Positions 23,788 to 31,549 of a stretch of DNA of 38,701 bases are shown piece after piece. Location: positions 1 through 38,701 of the forward strand of contig CANBKJ010000021.1 of the NCBI GenBank assembly GCA_947369165.1, written 5' to 3'. Each line of letters starts with the position of its first letter. Positions within the stretch are counted from its first letter, which is position 1. The DNA is from an uncultured Lachnoclostridium sp. GTDB lineage: Bacteria; Bacillota; Clostridia; Lachnospirales; Lachnospiraceae. The position numbers were made by a program, and so were the translations under genes. Under the pieces are notes generated by a model. That model saw only the letters and a list, made by a program, of their open reading frames with translations, made no database searches and was not told where the DNA came from.

Positions 23788-25125
23788 CTAGTCCTCCTCA
23801 CTGCATAACATTCCTATTAGATCATAGCCGCTGGCGTCCGTTACCTCCAGCTCTACCATGGTCCCTGAAAGGATCTCAGCGGAAGAGTGAAAAAACACAC
23901 ATCCGTCGATCTCCGGCGTATCACGGTACGTTCTCGCCACATAGACGTCTTCTTCTGGCAGATAGCCATCCACCAGCCCCAGGATCCTTCTACCCACCAT
24001 ATTCTCATTGGCTTCAAAGATCACCTGCTGCTGCGTCTCCATAATCTCATCTGCCCACCGCCTCTTCACTTCTTCCTCCAGCTGTCCCTCAAATCCGGCA
24101 GCTCTCGTTCCCTCCTCAGGGGAATATGGAAACACGCCAAGACGGTCAAATCGCATCGCCTTTACAAATTCTACACATTCTTCATGCTGTTCCTCTGTCT
24201 CCCCAGGGAATCCGCTGATCAATGTAGTTCTCAGCGCAATGTCCGGGATCATTTTCCGCAGCATCCCGATCTTTTCCATAAGCTGTTCTTTGTTGGTTTG
24301 TCTTCCCATCTTTTTTAAGATTTCATCATTACAATGCTGTATCGGAAGGTCGAGATAATGACAGACCTTTTTATTCTTTCTGATCTCTTCGGCAAGCTCT
24401 TCTGTGATCTCCTCCGGATAGCAGTACAGGATACGGATCCACCTGACCGCCTCGATCTGTGCCAGCCGGTCCAGAAGTTCTGGAAGTCTCTTCTCACCAT
24501 ATAGATCCACCCCGTACAGCGTGGTCTCCTGCGCCACCAGGATCAGTTCTTTTGCACCACCGGCGGTAAGCTTCACCGCTTCTTCTATCAGTTCTTCCAT
24601 AGGCACACTGCGATACCGCCCCCTCATGGAAGGGATGGCACAGTAAGAACAGTTTTTGCTGCATCCCTCGCCGATTTTCAGATAACCCACATGTCCGGCA
24701 CCGGACCGGATCCGGTCTGTCAGTCCCGAAGGAATATAAGAAAGCTCTTTCATACTGACCGTCGTCTGGCCTGTCAGAGTCTGCTCTACCACCTGCGCCA
24801 CCGTATCATAGGCCGTAGTTCCGATGATACCATCGATCTCCGGCATTTCCTTCTGGATCTCTTCTTTGTAGCGTTCCGCCAGACAACCAGCCGCAATAAG
24901 TACCCTGCAGGTTCCCTTCTTCTTATACTCCGCCATTTCCAGAAGAGTCTCGATGCTCTCCTGCTTAGCGTCGTGGATAAACGCACAGGTATTGACCACG
25001 ATCACATCCGCCTGCTCTGGCTCCTGCGCCAGGCGGTATCCCGCATGATCCAGTATCGCCAGCATCTTTTCGCTGTCCACCAGATTCTTGTCACAGCCAA
25101 GTGATACGAAATATATATCTATCAT
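23788..25125 (-). CDS. rimO: Ribosomal protein S12 methylthiotransferase RimO
   Basis: A 445-residue radical SAM enzyme that methylthiolates an aspartate of ribosomal protein S12. The N-terminal UPF0004 domain holds Cys11, Cys47 and Cys81 for one [4Fe-4S] cluster; the radical SAM cluster motif CSKNCSYC has Cys155, Cys159 and Cys162; a C-terminal TRAM domain follows. 'SLGCDKNLVDSE' at the start favours RimO over MiaB. Its ATG directly follows the folD stop with no gap, and AAAGGA is inside folD. Confidence 0.94.
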   Translation of the reverse strand: MIDIYFVSLGCDKNLVDSEKMLAILDHAGYRLAQEPEQADVIVVNTCAFIHDAKQESIETLLEMAEYKKKGTCRVLIAAGCLAERYKEEIQKEMPEIDGIIGTTAYDTVAQVVEQTLTGQTTVSMKELSYIPSGLTDRIRSGAGHVGYLKIGEGCSKNCSYCAIPSMRGRYRSVPMEELIEEAVKLTAGGAKELILVAQETTLYGVDLYGEKRLPELLDRLAQIEAVRWIRILYCYPEEITEELAEEIRKNKKVCHYLDLPIQHCNDEILKKMGRQTNKEQLMEKIGMLRKMIPDIALRTTLISGFPGETEEQHEECVEFVKAMRFDRLGVFPYSPEEGTRAAGFEGQLEEEVKRRWADEIMETQQQVIFEANENMVGRRILGLVDGYLPEEDVYVARTYRDTPEIDGCVFFHSSAEILSGTMVELEVTDASGYDLIGMLCSEED

Positions 25126-25959
25126 TTACTGTATTCCTTTCGCCTCAACACAGTTATTCATAAGCATGGCGATCGTCATCGGACCTACACCTCCGGGAAC
25201 CGGGGTAATTGCGGAAGCAACTGGTTCAACCTCTTCAAAATTCACGTCTCCACAGAGCTTATTGTCTACACCTCTGTGAATTCCAACATCGATAACAACG
25301 GCACCCTCTTTTACATATTCTTTCGTGATAAATCCTGGCTTTCCAATGGCCACGATTAGTATATCCGCACGTCTCGTCACCTCTTTTAAATCCTTTGTAC
25401 GGGAATGGCAGACCGTGACGGTGGCATTTTCACGAAGCATAAGAAGCGCCATCGGCTTCCCTACGATATTGCTCCTGCCCACAATAACACATTCTTTTCC
25501 CTCGATCTCCACACCGGAACGCTTCAAAAGCTGTATGACACCCGCCGGCGTACAGGAGACAAATCCTGGCTGACCGATGCTGAGGGCTCCCACACTCTGG
25601 GGATGAAAACCATCCACATCCTTTTTCGGAGAGATCGTCTGGATCACCTTATCCTCGTCCATATGTGCCGGAAGGGGCAGCTGGACAAGAATTCCGTCCA
25701 CATCTTCTCTGTCATTCAGCTCCCTGACCAGATCCAGAAGCTCTTCTTCTTTTGTCTCCTCCGGAAGCTCAAAGGCAAGAGAACGAATTCCGATGTACTC
25801 ACACGCCTTCTTTTTGTTTCCCACATAAACAGTGGAGGCCGGATCACTGCCGACCTGGATCACTGCCAGTGTCGCCTCGATCTTTTCTTTTTTCACACGT
25901 TCCCTGAGTTCATCCTTTACCATCTGCGAGATTGCTTTTCCATCAATTCGTGTAGCCAT
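25126..25959 (-). CDS. folD: Methylenetetrahydrofolate dehydrogenase/cyclohydrolase
   Basis: Interconverts methylene-, methenyl- and formyl-tetrahydrofolate. Family blocks in order: 'YVGNKKKACEYIGI' with the catalytic lysine region, DGILVQLPLP, 'IVGRSNIVGKPMALLML' and 'TPVPGGVGPMTIAML'. The 277 residues match the family. GGAGGAAAAGG precedes the ATG. It is the first gene of the folD-rimO-pgsA-cinA run and has its own likely extended -10 promoter. Confidence 0.97.
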   Translation of the reverse strand: MATRIDGKAISQMVKDELRERVKKEKIEATLAVIQVGSDPASTVYVGNKKKACEYIGIRSLAFELPEETKEEELLDLVRELNDREDVDGILVQLPLPAHMDEDKVIQTISPKKDVDGFHPQSVGALSIGQPGFVSCTPAGVIQLLKRSGVEIEGKECVIVGRSNIVGKPMALLMLRENATVTVCHSRTKDLKEVTRRADILIVAIGKPGFITKEYVKEGAVVIDVGIHRGVDNKLCGDVNFEEVEPVASAITPVPGGVGPMTIAMLMNNCVEAKGIQ

Positions 25960-26025
25960 AATTTTCCTTTTCCTCCATTTCTATCCTTTCGGTCCTATCT
26001 TTATGTATTCACAGAACCGCCTTAC

Positions 26026-26034
26026 ACTATACCA
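26026..26034 (-). promoter_or_regulatory. Extended -10 promoter of the folD operon
   Basis: On the minus strand TGGTATAGT (26034-26026) fits an extended -10 element, TG-N-TATAGT. No good -35 box is seen 17 bases upstream, as often with this promoter type. It lies 67 bp before the folD start. Confidence 0.4.
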
Positions 26035-26041
26035 GTCATTG

Positions 26042-26722
26042 TTATGAATTTTCGACGATCCGGTCTCTCAACGACTGCATATGATAATCGGTGCGGTTGA
26101 TCACATCCGCACAGGCACGCAGTTCATACATAATATTTTCCGCATCATCAATATCTTTTTTATATTTGAGCTGATGTTCCAGACTCGCCCAAAAGTCCAT
26201 GGCAATGGTCCGGATCTGTACTTCCACCCGCATCAATTCTTTATGGTCAGAAAAGAAAACCGGAACCTCCACGATCAGATGGAGGCTTCGATACCCGTTC
26301 ATCTTCGGATTTTTAATGTAATCCTTTCGCTTGATCAACTCGATATCATCCTGTGCCGTCAGCATATCTGCCACTTTGTATATGTCATCAATAAATGCGC
26401 AGATCACCCTTACCCCCGCCACATCTGACAGAACATCCATGGCGGATTCCACCGTCACAGGACATCCTTTCCGTTTTAATTTGGACGCTATGCTCGTGGG
26501 CTGTTTGATCCTGGATTTAATGAACTCAATAGGATTTCTTTTTCTTGTGATCGACAGCTCATCATTCAGCACCTGAAGTTTCGTCTTTACTTCCTTTATC
26601 GCACAGCTGTACATCATCATCATTTCCCGGAATTTCATTTCCTGGTCAATAAAAACATGGGATTCATCCATGGGAATATGAATCTGTCTCAGCATCGATG
26701 TATCCAATTCCTGTTCCAGCAT
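26042..26722 (-). CDS. RelQ-like small (p)ppGpp synthetase
   Basis: A 226-residue single-domain RelA/SpoT synthetase that makes the alarmones ppGpp/pppGpp. The synthetase core shows 'VLSDVAGVRVICAF' (about 97-110), KNPKMNGYRSLHLIV (137-151) and RVEVQIRTIAMDFWASLEH (165-183). There is no HD hydrolase, TGS or ACT domain, so it is a small alarmone synthetase of the RelQ/YjbM group. The ATG follows AAGGAG by nine bases and a strong promoter lies about 70 bp upstream. It is upstream of folD on the same strand, with 82 bases between. Confidence 0.92.
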   Translation of the reverse strand: MLEQELDTSMLRQIHIPMDESHVFIDQEMKFREMMMMYSCAIKEVKTKLQVLNDELSITRKRNPIEFIKSRIKQPTSIASKLKRKGCPVTVESAMDVLSDVAGVRVICAFIDDIYKVADMLTAQDDIELIKRKDYIKNPKMNGYRSLHLIVEVPVFFSDHKELMRVEVQIRTIAMDFWASLEHQLKYKKDIDDAENIMYELRACADVINRTDYHMQSLRDRIVENS

Positions 26723-26792
26723 CGTACCTTACTCCTTCTCCAACGAAAAACAGCTTCTGCCTTTTTCTGTATCATATAATAACACCTTCTTA

Positions 26793-26821
26793 ATTTTATA
26801 AGAAAATGAATACAAAGTCAA
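26793..26821 (-). promoter_or_regulatory. Promoter of the RelQ-like gene
   Basis: On the minus strand TTGACT (26821-26816) and TAAAAT (26798-26793) are separated by 17 bases, close to the sigma-A consensus. Confidence 0.65.
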
Positions 26822-26828
26822 ATAATTC

Positions 26829-26857
26829 TTTACTTTTTAACTCTGGCAACGTATACT
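26829..26857 (+). promoter_or_regulatory. Promoter of the 89-aa orphan gene
   Basis: TTTACT (26829-26834) and TATACT (26852-26857) are separated by 17 bases, about 60 bases before the ATG at 26918. It diverges from the RelQ-like promoter with the -35 boxes about 8 bases apart. Confidence 0.6.
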
Positions 26858-26917
26858 GTAACCGTGTCAGGGTAAGTACAAACACACAGATGAAAATATA
26901 CGGAAAGAAGGGATCCC

Positions 26918-27187
26918 ATGTTCAGACTGTGGGCAAAAGAATTTTGTTCCAACCGCATGCTCCGGGATATGGTGGTGGAAAATGCCTCACCGGACCTAAA
27001 TCGTACTAAAAAAATATTTGCTGCCATGGATGAAATCTGCTATGTATTTGACCTTAGTAAACCCATCTGGCTGGAACATAATATTGCTGAATTTAAGCGC
27101 ATCGATAAGACCCGGTTTACCAGTGACAATTTTATCGAAACCATCGACTTTGATTTTTTGGAAATTCAGGTTATTGAAGAAGATTAA
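26918..27187 (+). CDS. Small conserved-looking protein of unknown function
   Basis: I do not recognise this 89-residue protein. It is soluble, mixed in charge, begins 'MFRLWAKEFCSNRMLRDMV' and ends in an acidic tail, with no signal peptide, membrane helix or metal motif apart from two cysteines (positions 10 and 41). It has a clear promoter 61 bases upstream and GAAGGG just before the ATG, and its composition matches its neighbours, so it is likely a real gene. It diverges from the RelQ-like synthetase and lies before the ferredoxin. No function can be assigned. Confidence 0.7.
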   Translation: MFRLWAKEFCSNRMLRDMVVENASPDLNRTKKIFAAMDEICYVFDLSKPIWLEHNIAEFKRIDKTRFTSDNFIETIDFDFLEIQVIEED

Positions 27188-27302
27188 ATGAATATTTTTC
27201 CAGTCATCTGGCTATACTTCTGTAAAAGAGCTTCCGGGTCCGGCACAGAACACTGGCCTTTTCCCGGAATCTCTAAGATTTCAGCAGGAAGGAGACCATA
27301 TA

Positions 27303-27491
27303 ATGAAGGCTGTTGTAGATGAAGATACATGTATTGCCTGCGGTTTATGCGTCGGTACATGCGAAACAGTATTTGCTTTCAATGACAATGGAAAAGCAGC
27401 TTCTCAGGTGGATGAGATTCCGCCAGAATGCGAAGCGGACGCCCAGACAGCAAGAGATGGCTGTCCGGTGGATGCAATCTCAATTCATTAA
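27303..27491 (+). CDS. Monocluster [4Fe-4S] ferredoxin
   Basis: A 62-residue electron carrier. Cys10, Cys13, Cys16 and Cys54 (DGCPVDAI) fit the ligands of one [4Fe-4S] cluster. Cys20 and Cys43 are extra; in Thermotoga maritima ferredoxin, two cysteines in the same places form a disulfide. The usual second CxxCxxC is lacking. AAGGAG lies eight bases before the ATG. It converges with hydF over a shared terminator, and a likely use is to carry electrons to an [FeFe]-hydrogenase or another redox enzyme. Its upstream gap (27188-27302) holds a 7-pair TTCCGGG/CCCGGAA dyad and no other gene. Confidence 0.95.
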   Translation: MKAVVDEDTCIACGLCVGTCETVFAFNDNGKAASQVDEIPPECEADAQTARDGCPVDAISIH

Positions 27492-27496
27492 ACCCC

Positions 27497-27550
27497 AAAA
27501 GAGATACAGCAGATTTGAGTCGTACTCAAAAGTGCTGTATCTCTTTTTTT
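27497..27550. terminator. Bidirectional terminator between ferredoxin and hydF
   Basis: AAAAGAGATACAGCA (27497-27511) pairs with TGCTGTATCTCTTTT (27533-27547), and inside TTTGAGT (27514-27520) pairs with ACTCAAA (27524-27530) around a three-base loop. A T-run follows on the plus strand (27544-27550) and the A-rich left side serves as a short T-run on the minus strand. It would end both convergent transcripts. Confidence 0.92.
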
Positions 27551-27579
27551 CTTTTCTTTACTTTTTCCTTCCCGACGTA

Positions 27580-28779
27580 TCAAATCATGGCCGCCAGGTC
27601 TGGAAATATACTGACGCTCCGTTTCAGAATCCCCTGCATATACGCAATGGTGATGCCATAGTTGGTAAACGGTATCTTCTGGTCCACCGCACACTTCATC
27701 CGGTATCTGACCTCTCTTTCATTGAGCATACAGCCACCGCAGTGGATGACCAGCGAATAGGGAGACAGATCTTCCGGAAATTCTCTTCCCGCACTGAGTT
27801 CGATCTCCAGATCCTTTCCCGTATATTTTCTGAGCCATCTGGGAATCTTCACGCTCCCGATATCATCACACTGCCTGTGGTGGGTACATCCTTCGGATAT
27901 AAGCACCTTGTCTCCATTATTCAGGGATTCCACAGCCGACACTCCTTTTACCGCCGTTTCCAGATATCCTTTATAACGCGCCATCAGGATTGAAAAAGAA
28001 GTCAGCGGTATTTCCTCCGGCACATCTGCAGAAACACCGGCAAAAACCTGGCTGTCGGTGATCACAAGAGTCGGCTTCTTTCCCATCTGTTCCAGCGTCT
28101 GCTTCAGCCCGGTTTCTTTCACTGCCAGCACGGTGGCGTCTGCTTCCAGCAGATCACGGATGGTCTGCTGCTGTGGCAGAATCAGCCTGCCCTTTGGCGC
28201 CGCCGAATCAATGGGCACCACCAACACCACAAAATCCGATGGCTGCACCAGATCCCCCACAATCCTTCCCTGCATCTCCTCTCTGGGTGCCAATCTCCCA
28301 ATTCTTTCCCTGCATTCATGAATTCCGCTTTTTGTATCCGCACTGATGTACATCTCATGCTCTTCTGCTTCCGGAATCTTCTGCAGAAGATCTGATTTAT
28401 TATTCAGAATAAGATATGGGATATGTTTCTCTTTAAACAGAGTAATCAACTGTTGGTCCGTCTCTTTCATACCTATTGTGGCATCCACCACCAGAAGAGC
28501 AATATCCGTCCGGTTCAGAATGCTCCTGGTTTTCCTTATGCGAAGCTCTCCCAGCTCTCCCACATCATCAAATCCCGGCGTGTCAATGATCATCACAGGC
28601 CCTAAGGGCAAGATTTCCATCGCTTTCATCACCGGATCCGTCGTAGTTCCCAGCGTATCTGAAACCACTGCAAGTTCCTGCCCTGTTATGGCATTTACCA
28701 CACTGGATTTACCCGCATTCCGGCAGCCAAAAAATCCAATATGTATCCGCTCAGCAGATGGTGTATCATTTAGTCCCAT
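27580..28779 (-). CDS. hydF: [FeFe]-hydrogenase maturation GTPase HydF
   Basis: The scaffold that builds and delivers the diiron subcluster of the H-cluster, working with HydE and HydG (not in this window). The N-terminal GTPase domain has G1 GCRNAGKSS (18-26), DTPGF (66-70) and NKSD (127-130); after a dimerisation region the C-terminal domain holds the cluster ligands Cys298-x-His300 and Cys347-x2-Cys350. The 399 residues match the family. GGAAAGGAG precedes the ATG and a strong promoter lies 38 bases upstream. Its presence implies that the organism has an active [FeFe]-hydrogenase. Confidence 0.96.
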   Translation of the reverse strand: MGLNDTPSAERIHIGFFGCRNAGKSSVVNAITGQELAVVSDTLGTTTDPVMKAMEILPLGPVMIIDTPGFDDVGELGELRIRKTRSILNRTDIALLVVDATIGMKETDQQLITLFKEKHIPYLILNNKSDLLQKIPEAEEHEMYISADTKSGIHECRERIGRLAPREEMQGRIVGDLVQPSDFVVLVVPIDSAAPKGRLILPQQQTIRDLLEADATVLAVKETGLKQTLEQMGKKPTLVITDSQVFAGVSADVPEEIPLTSFSILMARYKGYLETAVKGVSAVESLNNGDKVLISEGCTHHRQCDDIGSVKIPRWLRKYTGKDLEIELSAGREFPEDLSPYSLVIHCGGCMLNEREVRYRMKCAVDQKIPFTNYGITIAYMQGILKRSVSIFPDLAAMI

Positions 28780-28816
28780 ACGATTCTCCTTTCCGTCAAA
28801 AAACTAAGTTTTTGAT

Positions 28817-28845
28817 ATTATATCTCTTTTTCTTTCATTCTGCAA
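28817..28845 (-). promoter_or_regulatory. Promoter of hydF
   Basis: On the minus strand TTGCAG (28845-28840), a 17-base spacer and a perfect TATAAT (28822-28817). Confidence 0.65.
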
Positions 28846-28892
28846 CTTCTTGCATCTTTTTGCATTTCATACTATACTTACTATAAAAGTTA

Positions 28893-28921
28893 TGGACATT
28901 GTCCGGACAAGACGATATAAG
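28893..28921 (+). promoter_or_regulatory. Promoter of the methyltransferase gene, with a palindrome in its spacer
   Basis: TGGACA (28893-28898) and TATAAG (28916-28921) are 17 bases apart, each one base from consensus. The spacer starts with the perfect 12-base palindrome TTGTCCGGACAA (28899-28910), well placed as an operator. A second weaker promoter may exist upstream with TATACT at 28873-28878. Confidence 0.6.
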
Positions 28922-28983
28922 TACACAGGGCGGCAGCCCGAACGTACGAATACCGGCAACGATTGCTTAATAAGGAGTTTAAC

Positions 28984-29478
28984 ATGGAATCTAACAATAT
29001 ACTTTATCTGCCCTCTCCCATCGGAACATTGAGACTCGAAGCAGACCCGCACGGGATCTGCCGTCTCGCTTTTTGTCATACAAAAGTAGAATATCCGGAA
29101 TCCTCTGTTTCTCCTTTATTGACAGAGGCAAAAAAGCAGCTGGATGAATACTTTGCCGGGAAACGAAAAATATTTTCCCTTCCTCTCTCCTTTCGGGGAA
29201 CCTCCTTTCAGATCCGGGTTTGGGAAGCTCTCCAAACGATCCCCTATGGAGAGACCTGGTATTATGGACAGCTGGCGGAGGCTGTGGGCAATCCCAAAGC
29301 ATGCCGCGCTGTGGGGATGGCAAATAACCGCAATCCTCTGCCGATCCTGATTCCCTGCCACCGGGTGATCGGTAAGAATGGCAGCCTCACCGGCTACGGA
29401 GGCGGTCTGGATATCAAAGAGAAGCTGCTGGCACTGGAACAAAGAACACGGAGAGAGAATGGAGAAGAAACAAAATGA
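28984..29478 (+). CDS. ogt: Methylated-DNA-[protein]-cysteine S-methyltransferase
   Basis: Removes alkyl groups from O6-alkylguanine onto its own cysteine. The 164 residues hold the C-terminal domain with the active-site PCHRV (Cys125), 'QIRVWEALQTIPYGETWYYG' of the helix-turn-helix, and 'GSLTGYGGGLDIKEKLL'. The start is the ATG at 28984 with AAGGAG six bases upstream; an in-frame TTG 21 bases earlier is rejected. No Ada-type methyl-phosphotriester domain is fused. Its stop overlaps the next ATG as ATGA, so the DUF4317-like gene is translated together with it. Confidence 0.95.
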   Translation: MESNNILYLPSPIGTLRLEADPHGICRLAFCHTKVEYPESSVSPLLTEAKKQLDEYFAGKRKIFSLPLSFRGTSFQIRVWEALQTIPYGETWYYGQLAEAVGNPKACRAVGMANNRNPLPILIPCHRVIGKNGSLTGYGGGLDIKEKLLALEQRTRRENGEETK

Positions 29479-30635
29479 ATAAAAAAGAAATCGCGGAGAT
29501 CAAAAAATTATTTAAAAAAGATGATAATGGTATCACAAGAATCTGCGGCTGTTACGTGGACGCCGAAAAAAATAAGCGCCTGGAACTGAGAGAGGCCTTT
29601 TATTCCCTGCCCGAAGAAGAGATGTTTAAATATGTGGAAATTTTCCGCAAAACCCTCTCCGGTACTCTGGGAAAAAACCTGATGAATATGGAATTTCCTT
29701 CGGAGGAAGAAACCGGTGAAGAGGGTAAACAGAAGTTTTTAATGGAACTTCTTCAGAGCGGACTGCAAAACCATGAGCTTCTGGACAAATTTTATGACAT
29801 GGTCATCCAGACCTACGACTATGACGGCAGTTATTTTATCATACTGATCCATGATGCCTACGACATCCCTTCTGTGACTGCCGACGGCAATACGATCCTG
29901 GGCGACAGTGACAATGGGCTTCCCGCCATTGATGCCTCTGATTATGTGTATAATTTTATACTGTGCAGTATCTGCCCAGTTAAATTGTCCAAGGCAGGTC
30001 TTTGTTACAATCCAGAAAAAAACAGCATTGAGGACTGTATGCGGGACTGGCTGGTGCAGCCGCCGGAAAATGGCTTTTTATTTCCCGCCTTTAACGACCG
30101 CAATACCGATATACATAATCTTCTCTATTTTGCCAGGAATGCAGATGATATGGACATCGATTTTTCTTATGACCTGTTGGGTTGCACCTTTCCAATCCCG
30201 GCAAAGGAACAGCGGGAAACATTTACCACCATCGTTGAGGAATCCCTTGGTACCACCTGCGACTATGAAGTGGTGAGAAACATACACGAAAATCTAAACG
30301 AAATGATCACCGAGAACAAAGAAAATCCGGAACCTCTGGAATTAGACCGGGAAGACGTGAAAAAACTGCTGACAGCCAGCGGCGTCCCAGAAGAAAAAAT
30401 GGAGACCTTTGAAGAAAAATTCACAGAAAATGTAGGAGAGGACCACAAACTGGTAGCTGACAACATTGCCAATGTTAGAAAATTTGAGCTAAAAACCCCA
30501 GATGTAACCATTCAGGTCAATCCGGGACGGACGGATCTCATCGACACAAGGGTCATCGACGGCATCCCCTGTATCGTCATTGAATGCAATGACCAGGTGG
30601 AAGTAAACGGGATCCGTGTAGCGAATCCTCAGTGA
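29475..30635 (+). CDS. DUF4317-like protein, unknown function
   Basis: A 386-residue soluble acidic protein that I place in the DUF4317 group from its opening 'KKEIAEIKKLFKKDD' and 'ITRICGCYVDAEKNK' segments; no function is known to me. No membrane segment, signal peptide or catalytic motif is evident. The C-terminal fifth is rich in Glu, Lys and Thr. It is coupled to the DNA-repair methyltransferase by an ATGA overlap. That arrangement suggests co-expression but not a function. The gene is clearly real: full-length frame, good fit to neighbours. Confidence 0.8.
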   Translation: MNKKEIAEIKKLFKKDDNGITRICGCYVDAEKNKRLELREAFYSLPEEEMFKYVEIFRKTLSGTLGKNLMNMEFPSEEETGEEGKQKFLMELLQSGLQNHELLDKFYDMVIQTYDYDGSYFIILIHDAYDIPSVTADGNTILGDSDNGLPAIDASDYVYNFILCSICPVKLSKAGLCYNPEKNSIEDCMRDWLVQPPENGFLFPAFNDRNTDIHNLLYFARNADDMDIDFSYDLLGCTFPIPAKEQRETFTTIVEESLGTTCDYEVVRNIHENLNEMITENKENPEPLELDREDVKKLLTASGVPEEKMETFEEKFTENVGEDHKLVADNIANVRKFELKTPDVTIQVNPGRTDLIDTRVIDGIPCIVIECNDQVEVNGIRVANPQ

Positions 30636-30667
30636 ATTACCCTTTTTAATTTAATTATTTCAAATTA

Positions 30668-30705
30668 TTTCTCTGCTGGCTTATGGGTTAGAGCCAGCAG
30701 AGAAA
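30668..30705. repeat. Perfect 14-bp inverted repeat between convergent genes
   Basis: TTTCTCTGCTGGCT (30668-30681) is fully complementary to AGCCAGCAGAGAAA (30692-30705), with a ten-base loop. It lies 33 bases past the DUF4317-like stop and 47 bases from the next gene stop on the other strand. No T-run follows, so termination by it alone is unsure. Confidence 0.7.
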
Positions 30706-30751
30706 GTCGTCCATAATTGATTCTATAATTTTTCCATAAATCCCCTTACTT

Positions 30752-31471
30752 TCAGATTTTTAAGTCAAAACCTTCATCTATCATTATCGTATCGATAAGC
30801 TGTTGTACCTCTTCCCAGGGTTCAGGCGATTCTATCTCTTTCGTTTTTGTCTCTTGGTTTTTTTCCTTCTCTTTTGCCCCTTCTGCCTTTTTCTCTAACT
30901 GTTCCTCAAGTTTTTCCGCCTTTTCACGGGCATTTTTGCGGGTTTTCTCAATGTGTTTCTCCGTGTTTTTCTTTGTCTCTTCCCGGATTTTTTTATTCAG
31001 CCTGTCATCGCGGCGCGTATAGGCAAAATGATAATGATTGCCCTCTTCATCCACATACCAGTGGCTGGTCCGCTCCACAACACCGCCAAGGGAATTGTAA
31101 TATGCATTTGCCGTTCGTTCTGCCCGCTCAATATCTTTTAATTTTTGTGTATACTGTGCCGCCGCTTCCGGATCCTTCTGCATTTTCTCCAGAAGTTTTG
31201 GGTTTACCGTAATGACCCCCGCCCTTTTGTCCTTCTTCATGCTAAGGGCAGAGCCAATCTCCAGTTTCGTATATGGCACCTGTTTCTGTAAGCTTCTAAG
31301 ATATTCCTCGTTATCTGTTTCCTTCGTCTTCTCCGTTTTCTCCATTATGATTCCGGATGTTCTGTGAACATCGCCCGCTCTTTTCTGTCCGGAAGTCTCT
31401 GCATCCTTTTTTTGCATCACAGAGACGCCCTCATACACATTGTTATAAGTTCCTAAACTTGAAACAGCCAT
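30752..31471 (-). CDS. DUF6033-like charged protein, unknown function
   Basis: A 239-residue highly charged soluble protein. The N-terminal half is globular in look, while about 130-225 is a Lys/Glu-rich stretch likely to form a coiled coil ('EETKKNTEKHIEKTRK', 'EKLEEQLEKKAEG'). A short conserved-looking segment 'WYVDEEGNHYHFAYTRRDDRL' sits before it. It resembles DUF6033 members of Lachnospiraceae, without known role. I start at the ATG at 31471, five bases after GGAGGA, not at 31495. It lies 78 bp after the BlaR1-like gene on the same strand and converges with the DUF4317-like gene. Confidence 0.65.
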   Translation of the reverse strand: MAVSSLGTYNNVYEGVSVMQKKDAETSGQKRAGDVHRTSGIIMEKTEKTKETDNEEYLRSLQKQVPYTKLEIGSALSMKKDKRAGVITVNPKLLEKMQKDPEAAAQYTQKLKDIERAERTANAYYNSLGGVVERTSHWYVDEEGNHYHFAYTRRDDRLNKKIREETKKNTEKHIEKTRKNAREKAEKLEEQLEKKAEGAKEKEKNQETKTKEIESPEPWEEVQQLIDTIMIDEGFDLKI

Positions 31472-31549
31472 AATATTCCTCCATTCCGAGAACATTTACG
31501 TTCTCTGTTACAAACATACTGCCGTCGGTACGCACCCCATGAATAAAGA

